Assembly: GCF_001011155.1 (NCBI RefSeq)
Contig: NZ_CP011479.1
Location: 4,165,662-4,229,661 of the forward strand
Source of the DNA: Hoeflea sp. IMCC20628
Lineage (GTDB): Bacteria; Pseudomonadota; Alphaproteobacteria; Rhizobiales; Rhizobiaceae
DNA: 64,000 nucleotides
Direction of reading: 5' to 3'
Made by a program: the position numbers and the translations under genes. Numbering within the stretch: the stretch's first letter is position 1; each line of letters starts with the position of its first letter. Below the pieces are notes generated by a model that was given only the letters and a program-made list of their open reading frames with translations, made no database searches and was not told the DNA's origin. This document shows, in pieces, positions 9,259-18,405 of this stretch.

Positions 9259-9737
9259 GCCTGAAGCTCCTTGTTAAAGTGATCATTTCCACGGGGTTTG
9301 CCCGTATCGCTTAGGCATGGCTGACCTTGGGGAAATGAAACGTCCGCTTGCCGCTCCAGGAGGGGGAGTTTCGTAGCGCTGAAGGCTTTATGCATGATCG
9401 TCCCGCAATCCTCACAGATGGCGCTGATCTGGCCACTGAGAGCTGTTCGGGGGATGTAGTCGACCATTCCACCTGCCGCTGCCTTTGGCTCCTGACAGCG
9501 AAAGCAGAAGCACTGGTGAAGCTCGCATCGTTGCTTCGGCTTTGTGCGCTTACTCAAAAATTCGCGCAGGTCGTCGCCAAGGATCAGATAGGGGCGTTGG
9601 TCAGTAAGATGAGGCAAGCCGTCCTTAAGCCATCGCCGGACAGAGCCTTTGGAGACACCAAGCATCATCGCCGCCTCTTCCGAGGTGTAGCTGTAGTGCA
9701 GCTTGATCGCCCGCCTGTTCGGACGACGCCGGGCCAT
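9255..9737 (-). CDS. Helix-turn-helix protein with zinc-ribbon-like cysteines
   Basis: A 160-residue protein. The N-terminal part (YTSEEAAMMLGVSKGSVRRW) is a MerR/excisionase-like helix-turn-helix. Cysteines follow in CELHQCFCFRCQ and CEDCG, spaced like a treble-clef or zinc ribbon. It begins immediately after the AlpA stop codon (TAG then ATG) and overlaps the downstream recombinase by four bases, so the three genes form one transcript. A DNA-binding helper or regulator of the recombinase is likely; the exact role is unknown. Confidence 0.75.
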   Translation of the reverse strand: MARRRPNRRAIKLHYSYTSEEAAMMLGVSKGSVRRWLKDGLPHLTDQRPYLILGDDLREFLSKRTKPKQRCELHQCFCFRCQEPKAAAGGMVDYIPRTALSGQISAICEDCGTIMHKAFSATKLPLLERQADVSFPQGQPCLSDTGKPRGNDHFNKELQA

Positions 9738-9944
9738 CTATCGGCCTCCGGTTTCAATCAGGGTCCGGATGTCTTCAACCCGCCAAGCGGTAATGCGCGG
9801 TCCAAGCTTTACCGGCTTGGGAAATCGTCCGTCCTTGATGCCAGCCCACCATGTAGATTTGCTGACTGGAATAGGTCCGTTCGGGGCGATGATTGCAGGT
9901 AATCGGACAAAGCCGGTAGTTGGCAGTTCAGTGTGGTTCGGCAC
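9738..9944 (-). CDS. AlpA-family excisionase/regulator
   Basis: A 68-residue protein beginning at GTG 9944. It has the AlpA/MerR-like winged-helix pattern (VSKSTWWAGIKDGRFPKPVKLGPRITAW, split as VSKSTWW, GRFPKPVKLG and ITAWRVEDI). AlpA proteins act as excisionases or activate integrase genes in P4-like elements. It is first in the three-gene cassette, and two palindromes 21 bp apart sit upstream (10004-10037), which would suit autoregulation. Confidence 0.8.
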   Translation of the reverse strand: MPNHTELPTTGFVRLPAIIAPNGPIPVSKSTWWAGIKDGRFPKPVKLGPRITAWRVEDIRTLIETGGR

Positions 9945-10003
9945 GGTGTCACTCCATCCATTTGCAGATGGAGCGGTTCTAGGTCGGCCAACAACGGCAT
10001 AGG

Positions 10004-10037
10004 CCGAACTCGGTTAAGGCCAAACCGAATTCGGTTT
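10004..10037. promoter_or_regulatory. Paired palindromes upstream of alpA
   Basis: CCGAACTCGG (10004-10013) and AAACCGAATTCGGTTT (10022-10037) share a CCGAAYTCGG core. Their centres are 21 bp apart, two helical turns, so dimers would bind on one face of the DNA. They lie 60-93 bp upstream of the alpA start. This is a likely operator, by position and symmetry only. Confidence 0.45.
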
Positions 10038-10040
10038 CGG

Positions 10041-10949
10041 CTATTCGGGCAATTCGCCAGGCAGCAGGTCTTTGGCTTCCTGCAGGTAAGCGCGAATCGT
10101 GTCGTCGCTTAGCTGAAGGTCCAGTCGAAGAAGGTGGTCGGATAGTTCGCGCGCCGTTGGGCTTCGGCTTGCCTTGGGATCAAAGCCGTAACCGTCCATT
10201 GCCATACCAATGACGAGCTTCAGAAGGCTTTCACGTTCACGAACGCTCAACGACTTAGGTGAAAGGTCTGTGCTTTTTTCGGCGGCCTCCTGCTCCAATC
10301 GTTGTACTTGCTCGCGCAGCTCTGCAATCGTCGCCTTCAGTGCCGCCTGCTCTTGCGTCCATTCGTCTATCTGGAACCCTCGTACGGCAAGAGCGTCCAG
10401 AAGGTCTTGAGGGATTGCCATTCCAATGTTCAGCGCCCAATGGACGTATTCGCTAGGCGCAATAATTCGCGTTTTCCAAATATGTTGAAAGCCACGCGAT
10501 ACAAGTTGGTAAGATTGCAAATAATGCGCGCCAATCTTGGATGCTATCCGAGTCTTCCTCACCTTCTCTCCGGAGATGTGTTTAGGGTCTCGGCCAATCA
10601 ACAGGGCGGTGGCTTCGCTCATGCTCCAGTAGCGCGCTTTGCACCAATAGGAATATGTTTCAGCGGTAGCTAACGCCTCAGGCTGGTTGAAGGAAAGCGC
10701 GGCTTCAGCTGCGAGCTGTTCCGCCTCCCGCCTTTTAACAAGGATTAACTCCAGCTCTTCGTCTGAAAGCGTGTCCAAATTCTCATAAAATGCGAGGGCC
10801 TCTTCCGCTTCTCCCTTGGGAGATTCGCCCAGTCGAGGCTGAACAAAAAAGGTCCCTTCTTTCTGTTTGCTGTAAAGCCCGATACAATATGCAGGGTAGG
10901 CTTCCCCAAAAATCTCATAAATTAGCTCGCGTCGATGCGGATCTGTCAT
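10041..10949 (-). CDS. Conserved island protein of unknown function, coiled coil
   Basis: A 302-residue soluble protein starting at ATG 10949 (a TTG two codons upstream is less likely). Residues ~60-95 are acidic and helical. ALKATIAELREQVQRLEQEA (~200-225) is a coiled coil. A conserved-looking C-terminal block (LLKLVIGMAMDGYGFDP, then DDTIRAYLQEAKDLLP) resembles a domain seen in proteins of integrative elements. No catalytic motif is seen. It lies between the AlpA cassette and the P4-type integrase, so it is island cargo or maintenance; no function is assigned. Confidence 0.65.
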   Translation of the reverse strand: MTDPHRRELIYEIFGEAYPAYCIGLYSKQKEGTFFVQPRLGESPKGEAEEALAFYENLDTLSDEELELILVKRREAEQLAAEAALSFNQPEALATAETYSYWCKARYWSMSEATALLIGRDPKHISGEKVRKTRIASKIGAHYLQSYQLVSRGFQHIWKTRIIAPSEYVHWALNIGMAIPQDLLDALAVRGFQIDEWTQEQAALKATIAELREQVQRLEQEAAEKSTDLSPKSLSVRERESLLKLVIGMAMDGYGFDPKASRSPTARELSDHLLRLDLQLSDDTIRAYLQEAKDLLPGELPE

Positions 10950-10973
10950 TGGCAAATCAAAACATATCGATTT

Positions 10974-12164
10974 CTATTTGTCGCCAATCAAAGCATGGAT
11001 TTCCCCAGCCCACCATTCTGCCATTTTAACCCTATCATCCCAATAGAGCGCGCGGTGATAAGCCCGGCGCACTTCATCACCGCTGACATGTCCTAGCTCC
11101 GCTTCAATGGCATCGGCGGGCCATAGACCACTTTCATTCAGCAAAGTTGAAGCGCTGGCGCGGAAGCCGTGCGAGGTGGCTTGATCCTTGCCAAAGCCCA
11201 TACGCCTTAGCGCCAAATTCATGGTGTTTTCGCTTAGCGGCCTTTCGGCAGATTGCGTTGAAGGGAAGGCCAGCCGTCTATTGCCCGTGTGCTGCTGAAG
11301 TTTGCGAAGTGCTTCGATGGCTATGCCAGACAAGGGCTTCTGGTGAGCGCGTCGCATCTTTGTGCGTTTCGCTGGGATGGTCCAGACGCCCTTATCCAGA
11401 TCGAACTCCTGCCATTCCGCTTGGCGAAGTTCGCCGGGGCGGGAGTAAAGCAGCGCCATGAGCTTCAGCGCGATGCGGGTTTCGATGCTGCCGGAATAGG
11501 ACCAGAGAGTTCGGATCAGTTTCGCGAAACCCTCCCAGTCCGTGAATGCGGCGCGGTGGGTAACTTTTGGTGCAGTCAAAGCGCCCTTAAGTCCGAATGT
11601 TGGATCGTTTTTTGCCTTTGCCGTGGCAATCGCATAACGGAAGACTTGGCTAATCACTGCGCGCAAACGTCTCGCGGTTTCATAGTTACCTTGCGCTTCA
11701 ACCTTTCGCAAAGGAACCAGGACCTCTGAGGCCGTGATGTCCGAGATCGGCCTGTGTCCAAGATCCGGCAGGGCCAAGCTGACGAGCCAACGCTTCTTGG
11801 ACATGGTCGCGGTTGATTTGCCTTCGCGTTCATTCTTGGCGAGGAATTCGTTCGCAAGCCCTTCAAACGTGTTCGCGTTGGAAGCGGCCTTCGATTGCCT
11901 TTCCAGCTTCTGCCAATGCGCAGGATCAACGTCACTCGCCAGCAGCTTCTTAGCCGCTTCGCGTTTGGCGCGCGCATCGGTCAGCCCAACTGCAGGATAG
12001 GAACCGAAAGATAGAAGCTTCTGCTTGCCATCATAGCGGTATGACAACCGCCACAACTTGCCGCCGCTTGGTGAGATATAGAGGTGCAGGCCGCCGCCAT
12101 CGCTGATCTTGCGTGGCTTCTCGGCGGCTTTCAGGCTCAGGATCTGCCTGTCTGTTAGTGCCAT
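10974..12164 (-). CDS. P4-type integrase (DUF4102 arm-binding domain)
   Basis: A 396-residue tyrosine recombinase that opens with the P4-type arm-binding domain (MALTDRQILSLKAAEKPRKI, then DGGGLHLYISPSGGKLW). The catalytic residues are Arg in YSRPGELRQAEW, HxxR as SHGFRASASTLL, His in LGHVSGDEVRRAY and its Tyr. These enzymes insert islands at tRNA 3' ends, and the tRNA-Leu(CAG) 3' end lies only 186 bp away. Start ATG 12164 follows family alignment; an in-frame extension to 12251 lacks the conserved start. Upstream TACCAAC motifs may be its arm sites. Confidence 0.9.
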   Translation of the reverse strand: MALTDRQILSLKAAEKPRKISDGGGLHLYISPSGGKLWRLSYRYDGKQKLLSFGSYPAVGLTDARAKREAAKKLLASDVDPAHWQKLERQSKAASNANTFEGLANEFLAKNEREGKSTATMSKKRWLVSLALPDLGHRPISDITASEVLVPLRKVEAQGNYETARRLRAVISQVFRYAIATAKAKNDPTFGLKGALTAPKVTHRAAFTDWEGFAKLIRTLWSYSGSIETRIALKLMALLYSRPGELRQAEWQEFDLDKGVWTIPAKRTKMRRAHQKPLSGIAIEALRKLQQHTGNRRLAFPSTQSAERPLSENTMNLALRRMGFGKDQATSHGFRASASTLLNESGLWPADAIEAELGHVSGDEVRRAYHRALYWDDRVKMAEWWAGEIHALIGDK

Positions 12165-12165
12165 G

Positions 12166-12227
12166 TGTTGGTATCCACAGCTGCAAATGTGTTGGTACTG
12201 TGCCAGATACCAACGAAAATACCAACA
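12166..12227. other. TACCAAC motif cluster beside the P4-type integrase
   Basis: TGTTGGTA occurs at 12166-12173 and 12190-12197, and its complement TACCAAC at 12209-12215 and 12221-12227, with an ACCAAC echo near 12275. The same motif appears at 3645-3664. This fits arm-type integrase binding sites flanking attR. Confidence 0.4.
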
Positions 12228-12280
12228 AATGATCTGGATGCCAGCAACCACTATCGGACGCCATAGACCGTAAAACCAAC

Positions 12281-12306
12281 AAAAAAGCCCGCTTTCGCGG
12301 GCTTTT
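12281..12306 (-). terminator. Intrinsic terminator downstream of tRNA-Leu
   Basis: Read on the minus strand, AAAAGCCCGC and GCGGGCTTTT pair around a GAAA loop and run into TTTTTT. It lies 44 bp past the tRNA 3' end and would terminate the tRNA transcript before the island. Confidence 0.75.
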
Positions 12307-12349
12307 GAGTGTGTTTCTGGACTACATCGGACAGTCTGAAACTTGAAAT

Positions 12350-12436
12350 TGGTGCCCAGAAGAGGACTCGAACCTCCACTCCCTTGCGAGAACTACGACC
12401 TGAACGTAGCGCGTCTACCAATTCCGCCATCTGGGC
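12350..12436 (-). tRNA. tRNA-Leu (anticodon CAG)
   Basis: The minus strand gives a complete 87-nt class II tRNA. The acceptor stem GCCCAGA pairs with TCTGGGC, a long variable arm is present, the T-loop is GGTTCGAGTCC, the anticodon loop is TTCAGGT (anticodon CAG, reading CUG) and CCA is encoded. Its 3' end borders the genomic island and is the likely integration site. Confidence 0.95.
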
Positions 12437-12687
12437 ATTGGCGCGGATTTAGGGGGTCTGCGCGGCCGTGTCAACGCTTGAATGCATCGCCACCGAAATT
12501 ATCCGGTCTTTGCGGGAAATTACCGGCAAGCCGATAATATTTTTGCGGATCATCGGTGGCCGAGGCCGGGCGCCAGACCGGGGGCGGCGCATCTAAGCGG
12601 AGTACTTTGGCCGTGCGGCCTGATTGCGTCTGCAAATGTCGCGTCCCCCCGCTTCTCAAAGCCAGATCCGAGGAATATGGATTCGTC

Positions 12688-13644
12688 ATGCAATCCGAAT
12701 CCGCAATCGCAGATGCAAATCCGATGTCCGCTCCACTCCCGCCGGCTGTCTCTGCAGCCGGGGATACGAAGCGCGGCATGCTGCTGGTGTTTGGCGCGGC
12801 GCTGGTCTGGAGTTTTGGCGGTGCCATCGCCCGCGGGCTCGACGTCAGCGATCCATGGACGATCATTGCCTGGCGGGCCTTTTTCGCGGTCGTGTTTCTG
12901 GTTGCATTCATGCTTTGGCGTGACGGCCTTGCGGGCACGCTCCGCCTGTTCCGGACCATGGGATTTCCGGGATTGGGCGTCGCCCTGTGCGTGGCCGCAG
13001 CAACGACCTCTTTCGTGGTGGCGCTCGGCTACACAAGCGTTGCCAACATCTTGCTGATGCAGGCGGGGGTGCCGCTGATCGCCGCCCTGCTCGGGGTGGT
13101 GTTCCTGCGTGAAGCGGTGGATCTGGTCACCTGGGCTGCGATCCTGGCGGTGATTGCCGGCATCGGCGTGATGGTGTCCGATTCCTTCGCCGCCAGCGTA
13201 TCCTTCATTGGCGACGGACTGGCGCTGCTGATCGCGGTGGTGTTTGCCGCAGCCACCGTGATCACCCGGCGTTATTCAGGCGTGCGGATGACACCTGCCG
13301 CATGTCTCGGTATCATGGCCAGCGGTGCGGTGGCATGGCTGCTGTCCTCGGGCATGCGGGTCAGCGTCACCGATCTTGGGCTGCTGGTATTGTTTGGCGC
13401 CTTCACGCTGGGCTTCGGGATGGCCATGTTCGTCACCGGCGCGCGGCTGATACCATCGGCACTGGCTGCGCTGATCTCGACCATGGAGCCCGTGCTCGGG
13501 CCGATCTGGGTCTGGCTGATTCACGCCGAAGTGCCGGCGCCCAGAACGCTGATGGGCGGCGGCGTGGTGTTTCTGGCGCTGATCGGCCACATCCTCTGGC
13601 AATGGCGCCTGAGCCGCCGCACAGCGCTGCCGCTACCCAACTGA
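12688..13644 (+). CDS. EamA/DMT-family transporter
   Basis: A 318-residue integral membrane protein with about ten hydrophobic segments in two EamA halves, each with the usual short loops (ALVWSFGGAIARGL in the first half, PVLGPIWVWLIHAEVP in the second). Family members export metabolites, amino acids or drugs; the substrate cannot be read from sequence. ATG 12688 is chosen because the preceding in-frame residues are Arg/Cys-rich and unlike a transporter N-terminus. It converges on lepA, with a GC-rich hairpin between them. Ordinary core gene. Confidence 0.85.
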   Translation: MQSESAIADANPMSAPLPPAVSAAGDTKRGMLLVFGAALVWSFGGAIARGLDVSDPWTIIAWRAFFAVVFLVAFMLWRDGLAGTLRLFRTMGFPGLGVALCVAAATTSFVVALGYTSVANILLMQAGVPLIAALLGVVFLREAVDLVTWAAILAVIAGIGVMVSDSFAASVSFIGDGLALLIAVVFAAATVITRRYSGVRMTPAACLGIMASGAVAWLLSSGMRVSVTDLGLLVLFGAFTLGFGMAMFVTGARLIPSALAALISTMEPVLGPIWVWLIHAEVPAPRTLMGGGVVFLALIGHILWQWRLSRRTALPLPN

Positions 13645-13653
13645 ACCGGTGCA

Positions 13654-13673
13654 GCGTCGGCATGAGCCGGCGC
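13654..13673. terminator. Hairpin between convergent EamA gene and lepA
   Basis: GCGTCGGC and GCCGGCGC pair (one G-T) around ATGA in the 37-bp gap between two convergent genes. There is no strong T run, so it may be a weak bidirectional terminator. Confidence 0.4.
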
Positions 13674-13681
13674 TTGGCTTG

Positions 13682-15490
13682 TCAGTCGCCGATCTTCAGC
13701 GCTTCGATGAAGGCTTCCTGCGGAATATCGACCTTGCCGAATTGGCGCATGCGCTTCTTGCCGGCCTTCTGCTTGTCCAGCAGCTTGCGCTTACGGGTGG
13801 CGTCGCCGCCATAGCATTTGGCGGTCACGTCCTTGCGCATCGCCGAGATCGTCTCGCGCGCCACCACCTTGCCGCCAATGGCGGCCTGGATCGGAATCTT
13901 GAACATGTGCCGCGGAATCAGGTCCTTGAGCTTCTCGCACATCACCCGACCGCGTTTTTCGGCCGCCGAGCGGTGCACCAGCATCGACAGCGCATCCACA
14001 GGCTCGTCATTGACCAGGATCGACATCCTTACCAGATCGCCTTCCTCATGGCCGGTGATCTGGTAGTCGAAGCTGGCATAGCCCTTGGAGATGGATTTCA
14101 GCCGGTCGTAGAAGTCGAACACCACTTCGTTGAGCGGCAACTGATAGGTCACCATCGCCCGCTTGCCCACATAGCTGAGGTCGGTCTGGATGCCGCGGCG
14201 GTCCTGGCACAGTTTCAGGATCGCGCCGAGATATTCGTCCGGCGTCAGGATCGTCGCCTTGATCCACGGCTCCTCGATGCTCTTGATCTTGACCACGTCA
14301 GGCATGTCGGCCGGGTTGTGCAGCTCGATAACATCGCCATTTGTCATGTTGAGCCGGTAGACCACCGACGGTGCCGTGGCGATGAGGTCGAGATTGAACT
14401 CGCGCTCCAGACGCTCCTGGATGATTTCCAGATGCAGCAGTCCGAGGAAGCCGCAGCGGAAACCAAAACCGAGTGCGGCCGAGGTTTCCATTTCGAACGA
14501 GAATGACGCGTCGTTGAGCCTGAGCTTGCCCATGGCGGCGCGCAGTTCTTCAAAATCTGCCGCATCGACCGGGAACAGGCCACAGAACACCACCGGCTGC
14601 GCCGGTTTGAATCCGGGCAGTGCTTTCGCCGTCGGCCGCTTGTCCTCGGTGATGGTATCACCGACACGGGTGTCGGCCACTTCCTTGATCGAGGCGGTGA
14701 TGAATCCGATCTCACCGGGTCCGAGCGAGTCCATGGCCACCAGCTTGGGGGTGATCACGCCGATCCGCTCCACCGTGTAGCGGGCGTCGGTACCCATCAG
14801 CCGGATCTGTTGACCCTTTTTCATTTCACCATCGATGACCCGCACCAGCACGACGACGCCGAGATAGGTGTCATACCAGCTGTCAACCAGCATCGCTTTC
14901 AGCGGATCCTTGACCGTGCCGCCCTTTGGTGGAGGCAGGCGCTTGACGATGGCCTCGAGCACGTCGGGTATGCCGATGCCGGACTTGGCGGAGATCATCA
15001 CCGCATCGGAAGCATCAAGACCGATGACTTCTTCGATCTGTTCCTTGATCCGCTCCGGCTCGGCCGCCGGCAGATCGATCTTGTTGAGCACCGGCACGAT
15101 CTCGTGGTCGGCATCGAGTGCTGCATAGACATTGGCCAGCGTCTGCGCCTCGACGCCCTGGGACGCATCAACCACCAGCAGCGAGCCTTCGCAGGCGCGC
15201 AGCGAGCGCGACACTTCATAGGCGAAATCGACATGGCCGGGCGTGTCGATCAGGTTGAGCACATACAACTCGCCGTCGTTGGCGGTGTAGTGCAGCCGCA
15301 CCGTCTGCGCCTTGATGGTGATGCCCCGCTCTTTCTCGATATCCATCGAGTCGAGAACCTGCTTGCTCATCTCGCGTTCGGCCAGGCCGCCACAGGTCTG
15401 GATCAGCCTGTCAGCGAGCGTTGATTTGCCGTGGTCGATGTGCGCGACGATGGAAAAATTGCGAATGTGGGAGAGAGGCGTGTTTGTCAT
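13682..15490 (-). CDS. lepA: Elongation factor 4 (LepA)
   Basis: A 602-residue translational GTPase that binds stalled or mistranslocated ribosomes and back-translocates them. The start [21 protein letters not shown]-loop [10 protein letters not shown], switch motif [17 protein letters not shown] and NKIDLP are all present. The C-terminal LepA-specific domain ends with [17 protein letters not shown]. Length matches the family (~600). The frame is open 51 codons further upstream, but the conserved N-terminus fixes the start at ATG 15490. Confidence 0.97.
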   Translation of the reverse strand: MTNTPLSHIRNFSIVAHIDHGKSTLADRLIQTCGGLAEREMSKQVLDSMDIEKERGITIKAQTVRLHYTANDGELYVLNLIDTPGHVDFAYEVSRSLRACEGSLLVVDASQGVEAQTLANVYAALDADHEIVPVLNKIDLPAAEPERIKEQIEEVIGLDASDAVMISAKSGIGIPDVLEAIVKRLPPPKGGTVKDPLKAMLVDSWYDTYLGVVVLVRVIDGEMKKGQQIRLMGTDARYTVERIGVITPKLVAMDSLGPGEIGFITASIKEVADTRVGDTITEDKRPTAKALPGFKPAQPVVFCGLFPVDAADFEELRAAMGKLRLNDASFSFEMETSAALGFGFRCGFLGLLHLEIIQERLEREFNLDLIATAPSVVYRLNMTNGDVIELHNPADMPDVVKIKSIEEPWIKATILTPDEYLGAILKLCQDRRGIQTDLSYVGKRAMVTYQLPLNEVVFDFYDRLKSISKGYASFDYQITGHEEGDLVRMSILVNDEPVDALSMLVHRSAAEKRGRVMCEKLKDLIPRHMFKIPIQAAIGGKVVARETISAMRKDVTAKCYGGDATRKRKLLDKQKAGKKRMRQFGKVDIPQEAFIEALKIGD

Positions 15491-15844
15491 ATCCCGCGAT
15501 TTAGCAGGACCGCAGGAAAACGCAATCGCGGAAAGCAAAAGCCAGTTGTCCGAATGTGCATGAAGGCGCATGGATTTGCCGCCAGCCTGCATGAGCCCGA
15601 AAGCCCCGGCTTGCGAATGGCGACATCTGAGAACACCAGCCATCTGGAAGCTTGAGGTATTCCCCGGTGATCGTTATAATCCACTGGATGTCCAAGTGGA
15701 TTCAATCGAAACCAGACATTGGTTGCTCCCGAAAAGCTGACCGTGGTTGCCGACGTGAGAGTGGATTGCAGTGACTGACCCTCAAAATGCAGATCAGTGT
15801 CAACCGGACCTTTTCCGGTTTTATGCAGTGGTCAAGAAATTCCG
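15491..15844. other. Intergenic region between divergent lepA and ligase genes
   Basis: 354 bp without a gene. It must hold the promoters of both flanking genes. A hairpin (AACCGGA at 15802-15808 and TCCGGTT at 15814-15820, followed by TTA) lies just upstream of the ligase start and could attenuate it. Nothing else is recognised. Confidence 0.5.
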
Positions 15845-17119
15845 ATGACCAGGAAAATCATAGATTTTTTATTCAAGCCCGACTTTCGGAACTATGATTG
15901 GATCAATCTGAGTTTTTATGGTGTCAACCTTTGCCTGGGGGCATTTCTCGGCAGTTTCGTATCCGTCTACGTCATCTCCACCGGCGTGTTCGCAACGCTC
16001 CATTTCGCCACCGGGAGATTGAAGTGGGCGCTTCCCCGACCCGTAAATCTTGTATTCTATGCGTTCTGCGGGTTGTTTTTGGTCGATCTTATTGCCGCGG
16101 CCTTCCACCCCTCCAAGATAGCATTGAACGAAATTGCGGAGAATCTGCCATTCCTGGGTTTCGCGGGTATCTACTCGATCACCTTTATTGATCGCGTAAA
16201 ACTGCACAAGACAATGGAAACCCTGGCGGCGGCGGCCTCATTCCTGGGAGCGCTGCTCATCATACTGGATATTGGCAATATACTGGGTTTTGGCGACACG
16301 TTTCGGCCTGAGCTTGCAACCGGCAATTCGAGCGTACTCGCACTGCTCGGCGGCATTCTGTATGTCTTCAACGTCGGCGCCGCGGTTCGGCGGCGCGATT
16401 TCGGCTTTTGGATGCACTTTGCAGCAGCAGCATGTTCCCTGTATCTGGTGATCGCCACCGGTACGCGCGCCATGTGGCCGGTTTTGCTCATAATCCCGTT
16501 GCTAGGCCTGTTCTTTTTCCGTTCATTTAGGAAACCGGCCTGGGAACTGCCGATTGTCGCTCTTGTTCTCGCTGGTTCGGTCGCTCTTGTTTCCATGTAT
16601 TCCGAATCGATCAGAGTTCGCTTCGACGCGGCACAGACCGATATCCAGAATGTCTATTCCGGCGATCTCTCAGGCTCTATCGGCAAACGTGTTCAAATCT
16701 ACAAAGCCGGGCTTGAACTGTTTCTTGAAAAACCACTCCTTGGGTACGGCCCTGGAAACGAACGCGAGGAAATAGCGAAAAAAACTCTTGAAGCTGAAGG
16801 AGTCGCTATCACTTTCTCCCATGCTCACAATGCTTTTTTGAATGCGGCGCTGCGCGCCGGCGTTTTGGGGCTTCTGGCGCTTTGCGGAGTTGTCATTGTA
16901 CCATTTGTCATGGCTTGGCGGGCAGAGAGAGATGACGTCGGACAGGCGGGATTTTTTACCCTCTGCGGAATTCTGGCCGTCTATATGTGTTCCGGCCTTA
17001 CCGGCCTCATGCTCGGCCACGACATTCATGACGCTGTCTACATTGCAGCAGTTTGTTATTCGCTCTACCTGGTGTTCGGTCGCGAGGAAAAGGGAAGTGC
17101 TTCCGCCGTCAAAATTTGA
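15845..17119 (+). CDS. O-antigen ligase/polymerase family protein (Wzy_C domain)
   Basis: A 424-residue polytopic membrane protein with about ten hydrophobic segments and one large periplasmic loop. The Wzy_C signature is visible: ATGTRAMWPVLLI, then GLELFLEKPLLGYGPGNERE and HAHNAFLNAALRAGVLG, with the conserved loop His and Arg. These proteins polymerise or transfer polysaccharide repeat units from undecaprenyl pyrophosphate. ATG 15845 is preferred over an upstream in-frame start at 15797, which adds a non-conserved leader. The next genes are a sugar-phosphate transferase and a glycosyltransferase, so this is a surface polysaccharide cluster, cut short by an IS element. Confidence 0.8.
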   Translation: MTRKIIDFLFKPDFRNYDWINLSFYGVNLCLGAFLGSFVSVYVISTGVFATLHFATGRLKWALPRPVNLVFYAFCGLFLVDLIAAAFHPSKIALNEIAENLPFLGFAGIYSITFIDRVKLHKTMETLAAAASFLGALLIILDIGNILGFGDTFRPELATGNSSVLALLGGILYVFNVGAAVRRRDFGFWMHFAAAACSLYLVIATGTRAMWPVLLIIPLLGLFFFRSFRKPAWELPIVALVLAGSVALVSMYSESIRVRFDAAQTDIQNVYSGDLSGSIGKRVQIYKAGLELFLEKPLLGYGPGNEREEIAKKTLEAEGVAITFSHAHNAFLNAALRAGVLGLLALCGVVIVPFVMAWRAERDDVGQAGFFTLCGILAVYMCSGLTGLMLGHDIHDAVYIAAVCYSLYLVFGREEKGSASAVKI

Positions 17120-17205
17120 AATGATAGTTCACCATCATCGGCAGTTTCCTTGACTTGGCCTTTTGCGCAAGTTCATGGTCTGCTGATGATTGGTCTGGAA
17201 ACAAT

Positions 17206-18405
17206 ATGAGAATAGTGATTACCGGCGGATCGGGCTTTGTGGGGCAAAACCTGGTGCCGCTTCTCGCCAAACCAGGGGTGCAATTGTTGCTGGTTGGACG
17301 TGACCCGGCGAGACTGGCAAGACTGTTCCCCGATATTGAAACCTGCGGTTATGACAATCTTGAGCAGCGCGCCAAGGGTTGGGATCTATTGGTCCATCTT
17401 GCCGTCGCCAACACGGACGCGAAGCTGGACAGGCATGAATTCATGCGCGTCAACGTCGCCTTCCTGATTGAAATTGCCAACAAGGCCAGACGGGCCGGCA
17501 TCGAACGGCTGGTCAACATATCCTCCACTCATGCACTTGATGAAACCAATCATGGAGCTTACGCGGCAAGCAAGCGACAGGCGGTCAAGCAATTGGCTGC
17601 AATGGAAGGTTTGAAGGTCAGCACCATCTATCTGCCTGTGGTCTACGGTGATCGTTGGGGCGGACGACTGGCGAAACTCAACCGCCTGCCCAATTGGCTG
17701 GCGCGCGCCCTGTTTTCCGCCTTGGCGGCGCTCAAGCCCACCGTCCATGTGTCTCGGCTTGCAGATCGAATCCTATCCGCGCAATTTCCCGAGCCCGAAA
17801 CGGAACTGATCCTGGCTGACAATCAGCAGGCCAACGCATGGTTTACCGCCATAAAAAGAACCATCGATCTGGCCGCGGCACTCAGCGTTTTATTGTTCTT
17901 TTGGTGGGCACTAGCGCTGATTTGGGTGATTATCCGCCTCCAGTCGCCTGGTCCCGGTATTTTCGCCCAGAAGCGCGTTGGAAAGGATGGCCGGCAGTTT
18001 GTTTGCTACAAATTCCGGACAATGAAGCTCGGAACCCCTCAAGCCGGAACGCATGAAGTGTCAGCAGGGGCCATCACGTCCTTTGGGCGGTATCTCAGGG
18101 CGAAAAAAATCGATGAGTTACCACAGATACTGAACATATTGCGCAACGAGATGAGCCTGATCGGACCGCGCCCCTGTCTTCCGACACAGACAGCGTTGAT
18201 TGAAGCCCGCCGTCTGCTTGGCGTTCTTGAGGTGAAGCCAGGCATCAGCGGTCTTGCTCAAATCAACGGAATCGACATGAGCGACCCGGAACGTTTGGCA
18301 AAGTGGGACGCCAGATATCTGGCGTTGCAGTCATTGCGTCTGGATTTAGCCATTGGTTTGTCGACGATTGCCGGAAAAGGGCGGGGCGACAAGGTCGCAC
18401 AATGA
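17206..18405 (+). CDS. Fused NAD-dependent epimerase and undecaprenyl-P sugar transferase
   Basis: A 399-residue two-domain protein. Residues 1-~205 are a short-chain epimerase/dehydratase fold, with GGSGFVGQNLV (NAD-binding glycine motif), LVHLAV and an active-site Y in YAASKRQ. Residues ~215-395 are a bacterial sugar transferase: one membrane helix (LSVLLFFWWALALIWVI), KRVGKDGRQFVCYKFRTMK, IDELPQILNIL, MSLIGPRP and KPGISGLAQING. The second part would load the first sugar phosphate onto undecaprenyl phosphate; the first may prepare the nucleotide sugar. Family enzymes are usually separate, so the fusion is notable. ATG 17206 begins the Rossmann fold exactly. Confidence 0.85.
   Translation: MRIVITGGSGFVGQNLVPLLAKPGVQLLLVGRDPARLARLFPDIETCGYDNLEQRAKGWDLLVHLAVANTDAKLDRHEFMRVNVAFLIEIANKARRAGIERLVNISSTHALDETNHGAYAASKRQAVKQLAAMEGLKVSTIYLPVVYGDRWGGRLAKLNRLPNWLARALFSALAALKPTVHVSRLADRILSAQFPEPETELILADNQQANAWFTAIKRTIDLAAALSVLLFFWWALALIWVIIRLQSPGPGIFAQKRVGKDGRQFVCYKFRTMKLGTPQAGTHEVSAGAITSFGRYLRAKKIDELPQILNILRNEMSLIGPRPCLPTQTALIEARRLLGVLEVKPGISGLAQINGIDMSDPERLAKWDARYLALQSLRLDLAIGLSTIAGKGRGDKVAQ

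Noticed and set aside
13276-13602. Long ORFs antisense to the EamA gene and similar ORFs opposite lepA and the methylase gene
   Set aside because: They mirror the codon pattern of high-GC genes on the other strand and have no domain features.
15491-15643. 51-codon upstream extension of lepA
   Set aside because: The conserved LepA N-terminus begins at 15490; the extension is not conserved and lacks a ribosome site at its start.
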